Origin: Solirubrobacteraceae bacterium
GTDB lineage: Bacteria > Actinomycetota > Thermoleophilia > Solirubrobacterales > Solirubrobacteraceae
Direction: 5' to 3'
NCBI GenBank assembly: GCA_023230855.1
Contig: JALNWQ010000014.1
Coordinates: 53,167-117,166, forward strand
Length of the DNA stretch: 64,000 nt
Shown: piece after piece, positions 1 through 7,697 of the stretch
Position numbering within the stretch: position 1 is the first letter of the stretch
How the letters are laid out: every line of letters starts with the position of its first letter
Translations under genes and position numbers: made by a program
The notes under the pieces: model-generated
The model's input: only the letters and a program-made list of their open reading frames with translations
Told to the model about the DNA's origin: nothing
The model's database searches: none

Positions 1-654
1 GGCTCGGGCAAGTCGACGCTCGCCAACGTCATCATGGGCAACCCGACCCTCGAGATCACCGAGGGGCAGATCCTCTGGAAGGGCGAGGACATCACCGAGG
101 CCGACCCGGACGAGCGGGCGCGCAAGGGCCTCTTCATGGCCTTCCAGTACCCGGTCGCGATCCCGGGCGTGACGATCGTGAAGTACCTGCGGATGGTCAT
201 GAACGCCCACCGCGAGGAGCGCGGCGAGGACGAGATCTCGCTGAAGGACTTCCGCCGGATCGTCCAGGGCGCGATGGAGCAGGTGAACGTCCCCAAGGCG
301 TTCGGGTCGCGGTACCTCAACGACGGGTTCTCCGGCGGCGAGAAGAAGCGCCTGGAGATGCTCCAGCTCGCGCTCCAGCGGCCCGAGGTCGCGATCCTCG
401 ACGAGACCGACTCCGGCCTCGACGTCGACGCGCTGAACGTCGTGTCGCAGGCGGTGAACGCGGTGAAGGCCGAGTCCGACCTGGGCGTCCTCATCATCAC
501 CCACTACCAGCGGATCCTCCACCTGGTGAAGCCGGACCGCACGTCGATCCTCGTCGACGGCCGGATCGTCAAGGAGGGTGGCCCCGAGCTCGTCGAGCAG
601 ATCGAGACCGAGGGCTACGCGAGCATCCGGGCCGAGATCGGCGCCGGCGCCTGA
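1..654 (+). CDS. sufC: SufC Fe-S assembly ATPase (5' truncated by window edge)
   Basis: Cytoplasmic ABC-type ATPase of the SUF iron-sulfur cluster machinery; it works with SufB and SufD as the SufBC2D scaffold. The reading frame is open from base 1, where GSGKST is the Walker A motif, so the true start lies upstream. Further on are the signature FSGGEKKR, the Walker B ILDETDSGLD typical of SufC, and the H-loop IITHY. No membrane segment is present. It ends 11 bases before sufS and must be co-transcribed with it. Its partners sufB and sufD lie about 11 kb downstream rather than next to it. Identification is firm. Confidence 0.96.
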   Translation, partial: GSGKSTLANVIMGNPTLEITEGQILWKGEDITEADPDERARKGLFMAFQYPVAIPGVTIVKYLRMVMNAHREERGEDEISLKDFRRIVQGAMEQVNVPKAFGSRYLNDGFSGGEKKRLEMLQLALQRPEVAILDETDSGLDVDALNVVSQAVNAVKAESDLGVLIITHYQRILHLVKPDRTSILVDGRIVKEGGPELVEQIETEGYASIRAEIGAGA

Positions 655-665
655 GCGCCCGCCTC

Positions 666-1886
666 ATGGCGCTCGACGTCGCCACCGTCCGGGCCGCGTT
701 CCCGTACCTCGAGCGCCCCGAGGGGATCGTCTACCTCGACAGTGGCGCGAGCGCCCAGAAGCCCCGCGCCGTCCTCGACGCGATGCACGACTTCGGGGGT
801 TCGCACTACGCGAACATCCACCGGGGCGTGCACCGCCTGGCGCGCGAGGCGGACGCGGCGTTCGACGCGGCCCGCGCCCGGGTGGCCGCCTTCGTCGGCT
901 CCACCCCGCAGGAGACGATCTTCACCGGCAGCGTCACGCAGTCGATCAACCTCGTCGCCCACGCGTGGGGCGACGCCAACGTGGGGGAGGGCGACGACGT
1001 CGTCATCACCCACATGGAGCACCACGCCAACCTCGTGCCGTGGCAGCAGCTCTGCCGTCGCCGCGGCGCGACGTTGCGCTACCTCGGGCTCGACGACGAG
1101 GGCCGGATCTCGCTCGACGAGCTCGACGCGGTCCTCGCCGACGGGCGGACGAAGCTCGTCGCGATCGCCCACGTGTCGAACGTCCTGGGCACCCGCAACC
1201 CGGTCGGGGAGGTCGTTCGTCGTGCGCACGCCGCCGGGGCCCGGGTGCTCGTCGACGGTGCCCAGGCGGTCCCGCAGCAGCCGGTCGACGTGTCCGCGAT
1301 CGGCGCGGACTTCTACGGCTGGACCGGCCACAAGCTCTACGGGCCGACCGGGATCGGGGTGCTGCACGTCCGACGCGAGCTGCTCGCCGACATGCCGCCG
1401 TTCCTCACCGGCGGCGACATGATCCGGATCGTCGACTTCCAGGAGACGAGCTGGGCCGACGGCATCCACCGGTTCGAGGCCGGCACCCCGCCGATCATCG
1501 AGGCGGTCGGCCTGGCCGCCGCCTGCGACTGGGTCGACGCGATCGGAGGGATCGCCGCGGTGCACGCGCACGAGGAGGCGGTCACCGCCTACGCCCTGGA
1601 GCGGATCGGGGCGGTCGACGGCGTGCGGATCGTCGGCCCGCGCGCGGCGTCGGAGCGGGGCGCGCTCGTCTCGTTCGCCATCGACGGGGTGCATCCCCAC
1701 GACGTCGCCGAGATCATCGCCCGCGACGAGGTGTGCGTCCGGGCCGGCCAGCACTGCGCCGAGCCGCTGCACCGGGCGCTCGGCGTCCCGGCGACGACGC
1801 GGGCGAGCTTCGCCGCCCACACCGTGCCGGACGAGATCGACGCGCTCGTCACGTCGATCGGCCGGGTGCTCGACATCTTCGGCTGA
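666..1886 (+). CDS. sufS: SufS cysteine desulfurase
   Basis: PLP-dependent group II cysteine desulfurase that takes sulfur from cysteine as a persulfide and passes it to SufU. The 406 residues match the usual family length. The PLP lysine is K223 in GHKLYGPTG, the catalytic cysteine is C364 in RAGQHCAEP, and HMEHHAN carries the cofactor-stacking histidine. It follows sufC by 11 bases in the same direction. The downstream neighbour htaA is convergent, with only 11 bases between the stops. Confidence 0.96.
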   Translation: MALDVATVRAAFPYLERPEGIVYLDSGASAQKPRAVLDAMHDFGGSHYANIHRGVHRLAREADAAFDAARARVAAFVGSTPQETIFTGSVTQSINLVAHAWGDANVGEGDDVVITHMEHHANLVPWQQLCRRRGATLRYLGLDDEGRISLDELDAVLADGRTKLVAIAHVSNVLGTRNPVGEVVRRAHAAGARVLVDGAQAVPQQPVDVSAIGADFYGWTGHKLYGPTGIGVLHVRRELLADMPPFLTGGDMIRIVDFQETSWADGIHRFEAGTPPIIEAVGLAAACDWVDAIGGIAAVHAHEEAVTAYALERIGAVDGVRIVGPRAASERGALVSFAIDGVHPHDVAEIIARDEVCVRAGQHCAEPLHRALGVPATTRASFAAHTVPDEIDALVTSIGRVLDIFG

Positions 1887-1897
1887 CGGCGCGCGGA

Positions 1898-3037
1898 TCA
1901 GCCCTCGCGCGTCAGGCTGAACGTCACCGGGTCGAGCTCCTGGCCGGCCGGGTAGAACTCCGCGAACGCGGGCACGCCGGCGGCGGTGAGCGTCACCGGC
2001 ACGTCGCTCCACGTCGTCGTCGCCCCGGTGACCGTCCGCGCGCCCCGGGTCGGATCGAGCGTCGCGAAGGCGATGTTCTCGTAGACGTTCGTCGTGCCGC
2101 CGCTGAGGCTGCGGCTCGTCACGTCGGCGAAGATCGTGCCGCGCGTACCGGCCGCGTCGACGACGATCCGCGGGTTGCGCAGCTCCATGTGGAGCTGGCC
2201 GCCGTGGGCGTCGAACGTCACCGACCCGCCGTAGCGCCAGTCGGTGGCGGCCGCCGTGTCGGACTCGCCGACCGCCGGGAACCGGAAGGTCCCGCCGCCC
2301 GGGTCCTGCGTCGCCCCGTCGCCGACCGCGATCGAGCCGTGGGCGATCGGCCCGGCGATGTAGCGCCGGAACGACGCCTTGACGCCCCACTCGGCGGTCC
2401 CCGACACGCGTGTCGGGTTCGTCTGCGGCGGCGGGATCGTCGGGGCGATCGGCCCGGTCGGGGTGGGGGCCCCGGCACGGCCGATCTGGGCGATGATCGT
2501 GACCTTGCCGAACCGGCCGCCGCGCAACCGGCCGATCCCGAGCTTGCGCCCCAGGGTCCTCGCGGCCGCGTGGGTCATCCGCAGATTGATCCGGGAGCGC
2601 TGCGCGACGCCCGACCCGGACCGGTTGAAGAGCCGGGTGGCGCCCACCGTGAAGAGCAGCCGGCGTGGCCCGCCGTCGATGCGGCCCCGGATCTCCGACC
2701 GCCGGCCGATCTTCGTCCGCAGGCCGGTGATCGTGACCTCGCCGTCGTCGCTCTGCAGCGCCAGGCCGCTGTCGCGCTGGTGGTAGACGACGGGGACGCG
2801 GCCGACGTAGCCGTGCGTGGACGGGACGTCGATCCGACCGTCGCTCGACGTCGCGCCGTCGTGCGGACGGATCGTCACGTCGTGGCGGTCGAGGGCCCGT
2901 CCGACGGCGCCCCCCGGCTCGAGCCCCAGCACGCCGCCGGTGACGGGACCGCGGTCGGCGGCCGACGCGGCGGCGGGCAACAGGAGGGCGACGGTCAGGC
3001 CGGGGACGACGAGACGGGTGGGACGGTGGCGCGACAT
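1898..3037 (-). CDS. HtaA-domain heme-associated secreted protein
   Basis: The 379-residue product has a signal peptide (charged start, hydrophobic stretch around residues 9-26, cleavage near ASA-AD). Its C-terminal half (about 215-375) resembles the HtaA domain, with the opening WGVKASFRRYI and a GGSVTFDAHGGQLHMEL core. In corynebacteria HtaA domains bind heme at the cell surface and hand it to HmuTUV; that role is inferred here from family and from the adjacent heme-type ABC genes. The N-terminal half may be a diverged second copy. An SD-like GGAGG lies 4 bases before the ATG. No C-terminal anchor is evident, so it may be released or wall-bound by charge. An iron-box-like site lies 50-63 bases upstream of the start. 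Confidence 0.8.
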   Translation of the reverse strand: MSRHRPTRLVVPGLTVALLLPAAASAADRGPVTGGVLGLEPGGAVGRALDRHDVTIRPHDGATSSDGRIDVPSTHGYVGRVPVVYHQRDSGLALQSDDGEVTITGLRTKIGRRSEIRGRIDGGPRRLLFTVGATRLFNRSGSGVAQRSRINLRMTHAAARTLGRKLGIGRLRGGRFGKVTIIAQIGRAGAPTPTGPIAPTIPPPQTNPTRVSGTAEWGVKASFRRYIAGPIAHGSIAVGDGATQDPGGGTFRFPAVGESDTAAATDWRYGGSVTFDAHGGQLHMELRNPRIVVDAAGTRGTIFADVTSRSLSGGTTNVYENIAFATLDPTRGARTVTGATTTWSDVPVTLTAAGVPAFAEFYPAGQELDPVTFSLTREG

Positions 3038-3086
3038 CGGACCTCCTCGACGGCCACGGACGGCGTCAGGCCGACCGGGCAGGGAC

Positions 3087-3100
3087 TAAGGGCAGCCTAA
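3087..3100 (-). promoter_or_regulatory. DtxR/IdeR-type iron box upstream of htaA
   Basis: On the minus strand this reads TTAGG-CTGC-CCTTA, one mismatch from the TTAGG-N4-CCTAA core of the DtxR/IdeR operator. It overlaps the stop codon of the ATPase gene and sits about 50 bases upstream of the htaA ATG, so htaA probably has its own iron-repressed promoter. Confidence 0.6.
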
Positions 3101-4059
3101 CCATCTGGGGCGTCGGCTGCGCCGGTCCCGCCCCGCGCGCCGGCCCCCGGCGACGCGTCCGCCCCCGGCGACGCGTCCGCCGCCGGCGGCGCGTCTGGCC
3201 CGTCGGCCCGGCCGGTCGTGCCCGGCCCCCGCTCGTCGAGCCAGGCGACCTGCAGCGCGGTCCGGCCGTCGGCGTCGGCGTGGAGGGACGCGTCGACCCG
3301 CCACACGCGCGCCAGCCGCTCGCGGTCGAGCACGTCGGTCGGCGGGCCGGCCGCGACGGTGCGCCCCTCGTGCATGACGACGACCTCGTCGGCGATCGCG
3401 GCCGCGAGCGCCAGGTCGTGGACGACGAGCAGCACGGCCAGGCCCTCGACGGTCAGGCGCCGCAGCAGCCGCGCCATCGTCGCCGTCGCCCCGAGGTCGA
3501 GCGCCGACGTCGGCTCGTCGGCGATGAGCACCGGCGCCCCCTGCGCCAGCGCGATCGCCAGCTGCACGCGCTGGAGCTCGCCGCCGGACAGCGTCGTCAT
3601 CTGGCGCTCGCTGAACGCCAGCGCGTCGGCGCGCGCCAGCGCGTCGTCGACGGCCTCGCGGTCGGCGCGGCCCGGTCGCCGGAACGCGCCCACCCGTGGC
3701 GAGCGACCGATCATCACCGCCTCGTGGACGGCGATGCCGACGGGGACCGCGGGGCGTTGCGGCACGAACGCCCGCAGCCGCGCCAGTCGGCGCTGCCCGA
3801 CGCGGTCGATCGCCTCGCCGTCCCACTCGATCGTCCCGCCGGCCGGACGCAGCAGGCCGGCGACGGCGCGGACGAACGTCGACTTGCCGGCGCCGTTGGG
3901 GCCGACGATCGCGGTCAGCCGCCCGGCGCGGAGGGCGAGGTCCGCCCCGTGCACGATGCCCGTCCCGCCCAGGCGGACGTCGACGCCCGACGCCCGGACG
4001 ATCGGGTCGACGCGCGGCGGGGTCGCGGCCCGATCGGGTCGGGTGGCGGCGGTGCTCAC
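3097..4059 (-). CDS. Heme/siderophore ABC transporter ATPase (HmuV/FecE type)
   Basis: A 320-residue ATP-binding subunit that energises import by the upstream permease. Walker A is GPNGAGKST, the signature is LSGGELQR, Walker B is VLIADEPTSALD, and the H-loop is VVHD. The GTG start at 4059 overlaps the permease stop as GTGA, which shows translational coupling. The last ~45 residues are a low-complexity Ala/Asp/Gly/Pro tail with a tandem repeat (ADASPG), unusual for this family and probably disordered. Family and context support heme or ferric-siderophore import; the substrate is inferred from the neighbouring HugZ-like and HtaA domains. Confidence 0.9.
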   Translation of the reverse strand: MSTAATRPDRAATPPRVDPIVRASGVDVRLGGTGIVHGADLALRAGRLTAIVGPNGAGKSTFVRAVAGLLRPAGGTIEWDGEAIDRVGQRRLARLRAFVPQRPAVPVGIAVHEAVMIGRSPRVGAFRRPGRADREAVDDALARADALAFSERQMTTLSGGELQRVQLAIALAQGAPVLIADEPTSALDLGATATMARLLRRLTVEGLAVLLVVHDLALAAAIADEVVVMHEGRTVAAGPPTDVLDRERLARVWRVDASLHADADGRTALQVAWLDERGPGTTGRADGPDAPPAADASPGADASPGAGARGGTGAADAPDG

Positions 4060-5168
4060 GCCGAAGCCCGCCGCAGGAGCCAGAGGAAGAGCGGGACCCC
4101 GAGCAGGACCATGAACGGCCCGACGGGCAGCGCCAGCGGGGCGGCGACCCGGCGCGAGATGATGTCGGCGACGAGCAGGAGCGCCGCCCCGCCGAGCGCC
4201 GACGCGGGCACGACGAACCGGTGGCTCGACGTCCCGGACGCCAGCCGGATCGCGTGCGGGACGACGAGCCCGAGGAACCCCAACAGCCCGGCGAGCGACG
4301 CGGCGGCGGCCGCGAGCAGCGCGGCGATCGCGGCGGCGGCCAGCCGGATGGCGCGCGGCCGGACGCCGAGCGACTGCGCGACGTCGTCGCCGAGCGCCAG
4401 CCGGTCGAGCGGTCGGATGAGGAACGCCGCGAGGACCAGGCCCGCCACCGGGTAGTACCAGACCTGCCGCAGGACGGACCAGCCGTCCTCGTTGAGGTTG
4501 CCGGCGATGAAGAAGATCGCCGTCGACACCCGGTCGGGGAACGCCGTCATGAGCCCGGTCGTCGCCGCGGTGAAGACCGCGCCGATCGCGATCCCGGCGA
4601 GGATGAGCCGCAGGATGCTGCCGCCGCCGCGGCCCATCCACGCCACGGCGAAGACGAGGCCCGCGGCGAGGAGCCCGAACGCCAGCGCGCTCAGCGGCAC
4701 GAGCGTCACGGCGTTCGGGAACGCCAGCAGGATGATCATCGCCCCGAACCCGGACCCGGCCGTGACGCCGATGACGTCCGGGGACGCGAGCGGGTTGGCG
4801 AGCGCCCCCTGCAGCAGCGCGCCGGCGACGCCGAGGCTCGCCCCGACGACGACGGCGGTGACCATCCGCGGCACGCGGAGGCTCTCGATGATCTGCCGGT
4901 CCGCCTCGTCCGGGACGCCGCCGCCGATCACCGGCCACCCCGCCAACGTGTCGCCGACCCACGGGAGCGCGGCGATCGTCGTCCGCACCGGGATGACCGT
5001 CGAGCCGAGCGCCACCGCGAGCACCGCCGCGCAGACGAGCACGACGGCCAGGCCGACGAGGACGAGCGCCTGACGCGACCGGGCGGCGGCGCGCGCCGCC
5101 GCCCGGTCGGGAGGGGGATCACCCGTCGACGCCGGGGCGTCGGCGGGACGGGCGGACGCGACGGCCAT
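4056..5168 (-). CDS. FecCD-family iron/heme ABC permease
   Basis: A 370-residue polytopic membrane protein with about ten hydrophobic segments. It carries the BtuC/FecCD hallmarks: LRVPRMVTAVVVGASLGVAG near residue 100, LANPLASPDVIGVTAGSGFG, and GLLGFLGLVVPHAIRL, the segment that contacts the ATPase. It forms the import channel for the substrate captured by the binding domain encoded just upstream (20 bases away). The N-terminal 40 residues are polar and Arg/Ala-rich. Heme (HmuU) is the favoured substrate from context, but ferric siderophore cannot be excluded. Confidence 0.92.
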   Translation of the reverse strand: MAVASARPADAPASTGDPPPDRAAARAAARSRQALVLVGLAVVLVCAAVLAVALGSTVIPVRTTIAALPWVGDTLAGWPVIGGGVPDEADRQIIESLRVPRMVTAVVVGASLGVAGALLQGALANPLASPDVIGVTAGSGFGAMIILLAFPNAVTLVPLSALAFGLLAAGLVFAVAWMGRGGGSILRLILAGIAIGAVFTAATTGLMTAFPDRVSTAIFFIAGNLNEDGWSVLRQVWYYPVAGLVLAAFLIRPLDRLALGDDVAQSLGVRPRAIRLAAAAIAALLAAAAASLAGLLGFLGLVVPHAIRLASGTSSHRFVVPASALGGAALLLVADIISRRVAAPLALPVGPFMVLLGVPLFLWLLRRASA

Positions 5169-5187
5169 CAGGCGCCCGCCTCGCCGG

Positions 5188-6930
5188 TCACCAGTTCTTG
5201 AGGTACGACTTGCGCACCTTGCGGACGACGCGGGCTGGGTCGTCGGAGGCCTGCAGCAGCGTGTCGGGGTCGGAGATGTGGATCCGCCCGTTCTTGGCCG
5301 CGTTCGTGATGCTCCAGCCGGGCTTCGTCTTGAAGAACTCCTGGGCCTCGCGGATCGACCCGGAGTTGCCGTGCGGCACGACGATGATGACGTCCGGGTT
5401 CTCGCGCAGGACCTGCTCGTCGCTGATCGCGGCGAAGCTTCCCGGGAGCCCCTGGGCGTAGCGGGCCTCGCCGTCGCCGGTGAGCAGACGACCGCCGGCG
5501 TAGCGGACGATGTCCCCGCCCCAGCTGTTCTGACGGAACGCCATCGTGGCGCGCCCGATGCCGAGGACGACGAGGACCTTCGGCCGGCTCTTGTAGTTCT
5601 TCCGCGCGGCGCGCAGGTTGCGGTCGATGCGGCGGGTGATGGCCTTCGCCTTGGACGCGCGCCCGACCTTGCGCGCGATCCGGCGCACGGCGGGGGAGAC
5701 GTTGTTCACCCGCATCGGCTCCCAGCCGTCGATGACCTCGAACCCCTGGGACTTCATGCCCTTGGTCCCCGCGCGCCAGTTCGGCGACGACAGGATGAGG
5801 TCGGGCTTGACGCGGATGAGCTGCTCGAGGCTCGGTCCGTTGGGGTGCGACATCGGCAGGCGACGGGCCTTGCGGGCCCGCTTGTGCAGGCGGATGTTGC
5901 TGCCCGCGTCGTCGCCGACCGCCCGCGGGGTGAGCCCGAGCCGCGAGACGACGTTCGACGTGAACGGCGTCAACGTGACGATCCGCTTGTACGGCGTCTT
6001 CGCCTTCGCCTTCTTGGACTTCTTCGCGACCTTCGCCGGCGCGGCGTGGGCGTCGGTCGGGGCGGCCGTCCCGGCGCCGAGCACGAGGGCGAGGGCGAGC
6101 AGCACGACGCCGAGGAGCCCGCGGGCGCGCTTCGTCAGCGCGACGGTCGCGGCGCGGAGCTGGGCGGGGGCGGTCAGCGGCTCGTCGAACGCGATCCGCA
6201 CGTCGGCCGGCCCGCGCGGGGTCTTCGCGGCGAGGTCGAGGCCCAGGTGGTCGGCGCGCTTGCAGCTGGCCGACGTCGCGTCGTCCTGCCCGCCGAGCGC
6301 CTGCGCCATCTGCAGCAGCGCGTCCGCGTGATCGGCGTTGAGGTGCCTGACCGCGCCGGCGGCCCCCGGGATGACGGGGTCGGGCACGGCCGCCGCGTAG
6401 TCGTCGGCGGTGACGGAGTCCATCGTGCCGAAGCCGCCGACCCAGCGGACGCGGTCCACGCGCAGGACCCAGGTGGTGAAGTCGCCGAACCGGGCGAACA
6501 GGGCGGCGGCCGGCACCGCGGCGATGTAGGCGGCCTCGGCGGCGGCGAGCTCGTCGCCCTCGGGGCGCTCGACCCGACCGGCCAGCGTCACGCGGCCCTG
6601 GTCGAGCGGATCGCGACCGCTGTCGTGGCTCACCACCGAGATGCTCGCCCGTTGGTCCTGCTCGAGGTTGCGCCCGTGCTCGGCGAGGGTCGACACCATG
6701 ATCACCGGGGTCCCGTCGGGCAGCGCGCCGTGGGAGATCATCGACGCCCACGGCGTGCCGTCGTCGCTGAGCGTCGCGAGCGTCGACGTCGTGCGCGACG
6801 CGACGATCGTCCGGGCCTCGGCGGCGGGCGTCAGGCGCGCCTGGCTCGTCCGCGGAGGGCTCAGCGGGGCCGCCGGGGTCCACTGCTCCGGCGGGGCGTC
6901 ATGGTCGGCGGGGCGGCCGGTCTGGGACAT
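5188..6930 (-). CDS. Fusion: HugZ-like heme-degrading domain + TM + heme-binding (HmuT/BtuF-type) domain
   Basis: A continuous 580-codon frame with two normally separate proteins. Residues about 30-170 form a pyridoxamine-phosphate-oxidase-like split barrel. Residues about 185-262 look like the DUF2470/HugZ C-terminal domain (HLNADHADAL). Together they resemble the HugZ heme oxygenase family, which acts in the cytoplasm. Residues 272-289 are a single hydrophobic helix after KRAR, ending in an AHA-A cleavage-like site. Residues 313-580 match a periplasmic-binding-protein class III fold (YKRIVTLTPF, KPDLILSSPN, ENPDVIIVV). No stop, and no ATG, GTG or TTG, lies between codon 244 and the hydrophobic segment, so a separate start for the binding protein is hard to find. 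The product would display heme capture outside and heme breakdown inside. Expression starts from a leaderless promoter with an iron box over the -35 region. Confidence 0.85.
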   Translation of the reverse strand: MSQTGRPADHDAPPEQWTPAAPLSPPRTSQARLTPAAEARTIVASRTTSTLATLSDDGTPWASMISHGALPDGTPVIMVSTLAEHGRNLEQDQRASISVVSHDSGRDPLDQGRVTLAGRVERPEGDELAAAEAAYIAAVPAAALFARFGDFTTWVLRVDRVRWVGGFGTMDSVTADDYAAAVPDPVIPGAAGAVRHLNADHADALLQMAQALGGQDDATSASCKRADHLGLDLAAKTPRGPADVRIAFDEPLTAPAQLRAATVALTKRARGLLGVVLLALALVLGAGTAAPTDAHAAPAKVAKKSKKAKAKTPYKRIVTLTPFTSNVVSRLGLTPRAVGDDAGSNIRLHKRARKARRLPMSHPNGPSLEQLIRVKPDLILSSPNWRAGTKGMKSQGFEVIDGWEPMRVNNVSPAVRRIARKVGRASKAKAITRRIDRNLRAARKNYKSRPKVLVVLGIGRATMAFRQNSWGGDIVRYAGGRLLTGDGEARYAQGLPGSFAAISDEQVLRENPDVIIVVPHGNSGSIREAQEFFKTKPGWSITNAAKNGRIHISDPDTLLQASDDPARVVRKVRKSYLKNW

Positions 6931-6936
6931 GGGATC

Positions 6937-6942
6937 AGCGTA
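6937..6942 (-). promoter_or_regulatory. -10 element TACGCT, leaderless promoter of the heme operon
   Basis: TACGCT lies 6 bases before the ATG at 6930 on the minus strand, so transcription should begin at or next to the start codon. No Shine-Dalgarno sequence precedes this ATG. Confidence 0.65.
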
Positions 6943-6951
6943 CCAATCGAC

Positions 6952-6965
6952 TTAGGCGTGCCTAA
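6952..6965 (-). promoter_or_regulatory. DtxR/IdeR-type iron box of the heme operon
   Basis: A perfect inverted repeat TTAGG-CGTG-CCTAA (strictly TTAGGC-GT/AC-GCCTAA). It is the best match in the window to the DtxR core. Its centre is about 28 bases upstream of the predicted leaderless start, across the -35 region, which fits iron-dependent repression. Confidence 0.75.
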
Positions 6966-7025
6966 TCAGTTGCGTCGTCCCGGGGCCCGTGCTCCCCACG
7001 GCGACCCCCGACGATGGACGGCATC

Positions 7026-7039
7026 ATAGGTGCCCCTAC
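7026..7039 (+). promoter_or_regulatory. Iron-box-like site upstream of sufU
   Basis: Reads A-TAGG-TGCC-CCTA-C, the same TAGG-N4-CCTA core as the other iron boxes. It lies about 90 bases upstream of the sufU start, too far for simple promoter occlusion. It could serve distal regulation, or be chance. Confidence 0.4.
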
Positions 7040-7115
7040 CCGTGCCGGGGCCACCTCCGCCGGCGACGGTGACGTCGGTCGCATGCGTCGCCCCCGGGGC
7101 GCCACGGTGCGTCCG

Positions 7116-7121
7116 TACACT
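7116..7121 (+). promoter_or_regulatory. -10 element TACACT of sufU
   Basis: TACACT stands 8 bases before the sufU ATG. The intervening bases are GGGAGGGG, so either a leaderless mRNA or a very short SD-bearing leader is possible. Confidence 0.55.
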
Positions 7122-7129
7122 GGGAGGGG

Positions 7130-7582
7130 ATGGACGAGCTCTACCGCGAGAACATCCTGGACCACTACAAGCGTCCGCGGAACTGGTCGCCGCCGCTGGA
7201 GCCGCTCGTGGATCCGGACCTCCAGTTCGAGGACAAGAACCCGTCCTGCGGCGACCAGCTCCGCGTGTCGTTGCGGCTCGACGACGACCGGCGGGTGGTC
7301 GAGGTCCGGTTCGACGGCCATGGCTGCGCGATCAGTCAGGCGTCGGCGTCGATGGCGTCCGAGGAGCTCGCCGGCAAGACCGTCGACGAGCTGCTCGCGC
7401 TCGACCGCGACTTCATCATGGAGCTGCTCGGCATCGACATCTCGGCGACCCGGGTGAAGTGCGCGCTGCTGGCGCTCAAGGTCGTGAAGTCCGCGGCGCT
7501 CGGCGGCACGGTGGAGTGGGAGGACGACGTCCCCGACGCCGTCGCCCCGTCGTCGGGCGCCGGTCGCGCCGCCGGGCTCTGA
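7130..7582 (+). CDS. sufU: SufU sulfurtransferase/scaffold
   Basis: A 150-residue zinc-containing SufU that accepts persulfide sulfur from SufS and passes it to the SufBCD scaffold. The three conserved cysteines are C40 (NPSCGD), C66 (GHGCAIS) and C111 (VKCALL), and D42 is the fourth zinc ligand of the family. The GCAISQAS segment is the family signature. In many actinobacteria and firmicutes sufU sits beside sufS; here the whole heme-import block (1.9-6.9 kb) separates them. Start chosen at the ATG that follows TACACT. Confidence 0.95.
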   Translation: MDELYRENILDHYKRPRNWSPPLEPLVDPDLQFEDKNPSCGDQLRVSLRLDDDRRVVEVRFDGHGCAISQASASMASEELAGKTVDELLALDRDFIMELLGIDISATRVKCALLALKVVKSAALGGTVEWEDDVPDAVAPSSGAGRAAGL

Positions 7583-7652
7583 CGGACCTTCCGGGCGCGG
7601 GCCGGCGCCGTCGGCGTGGGCGGGAGGTCGTCGGCGCGGGTGGGCCGGCGGC

Positions 7653-7673
7653 GTCGGCGCGGGTCGCGCCGAC
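7653..7673. terminator. Hairpin between convergent sufU and MFS gene
   Basis: Perfect 9-bp stem GTCGGCGCG/CGCGCCGAC with a GGT loop, in the 115-base gap between two convergent genes. No T tract follows. It is likely a bidirectional terminator. Confidence 0.5.
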
Positions 7674-7697
7674 GAGGCGGACCGCCACGCCGATCGG

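Noticed and set aside
578..3100. Long open frames antisense or offset to sufS and htaA
   Set aside because: They are Arg/Pro/Ala-rich with no domain, as expected for out-of-frame reading in very G+C-rich DNA; the sufS and htaA frames carry real motifs.
3110..3200. Tandem ~18-base repeats at the 3' end of the ABC ATPase as a regulatory repeat
   Set aside because: They stay in frame and only encode the low-complexity Ala/Asp/Pro/Gly tail.
6142..6199. Separate start for the heme-binding protein inside the fusion
   Set aside because: The residues before the hydrophobic segment are GTC and CTG codons, not usable starts; the nearest GTG (codon 244) would leave about 28 extra residues before the helix and has no SD.
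1898..6930. Heme block as a recent horizontal island
   Set aside because: Base composition and codon use look the same as flanking genes and no integrase, tRNA or direct repeat borders it.
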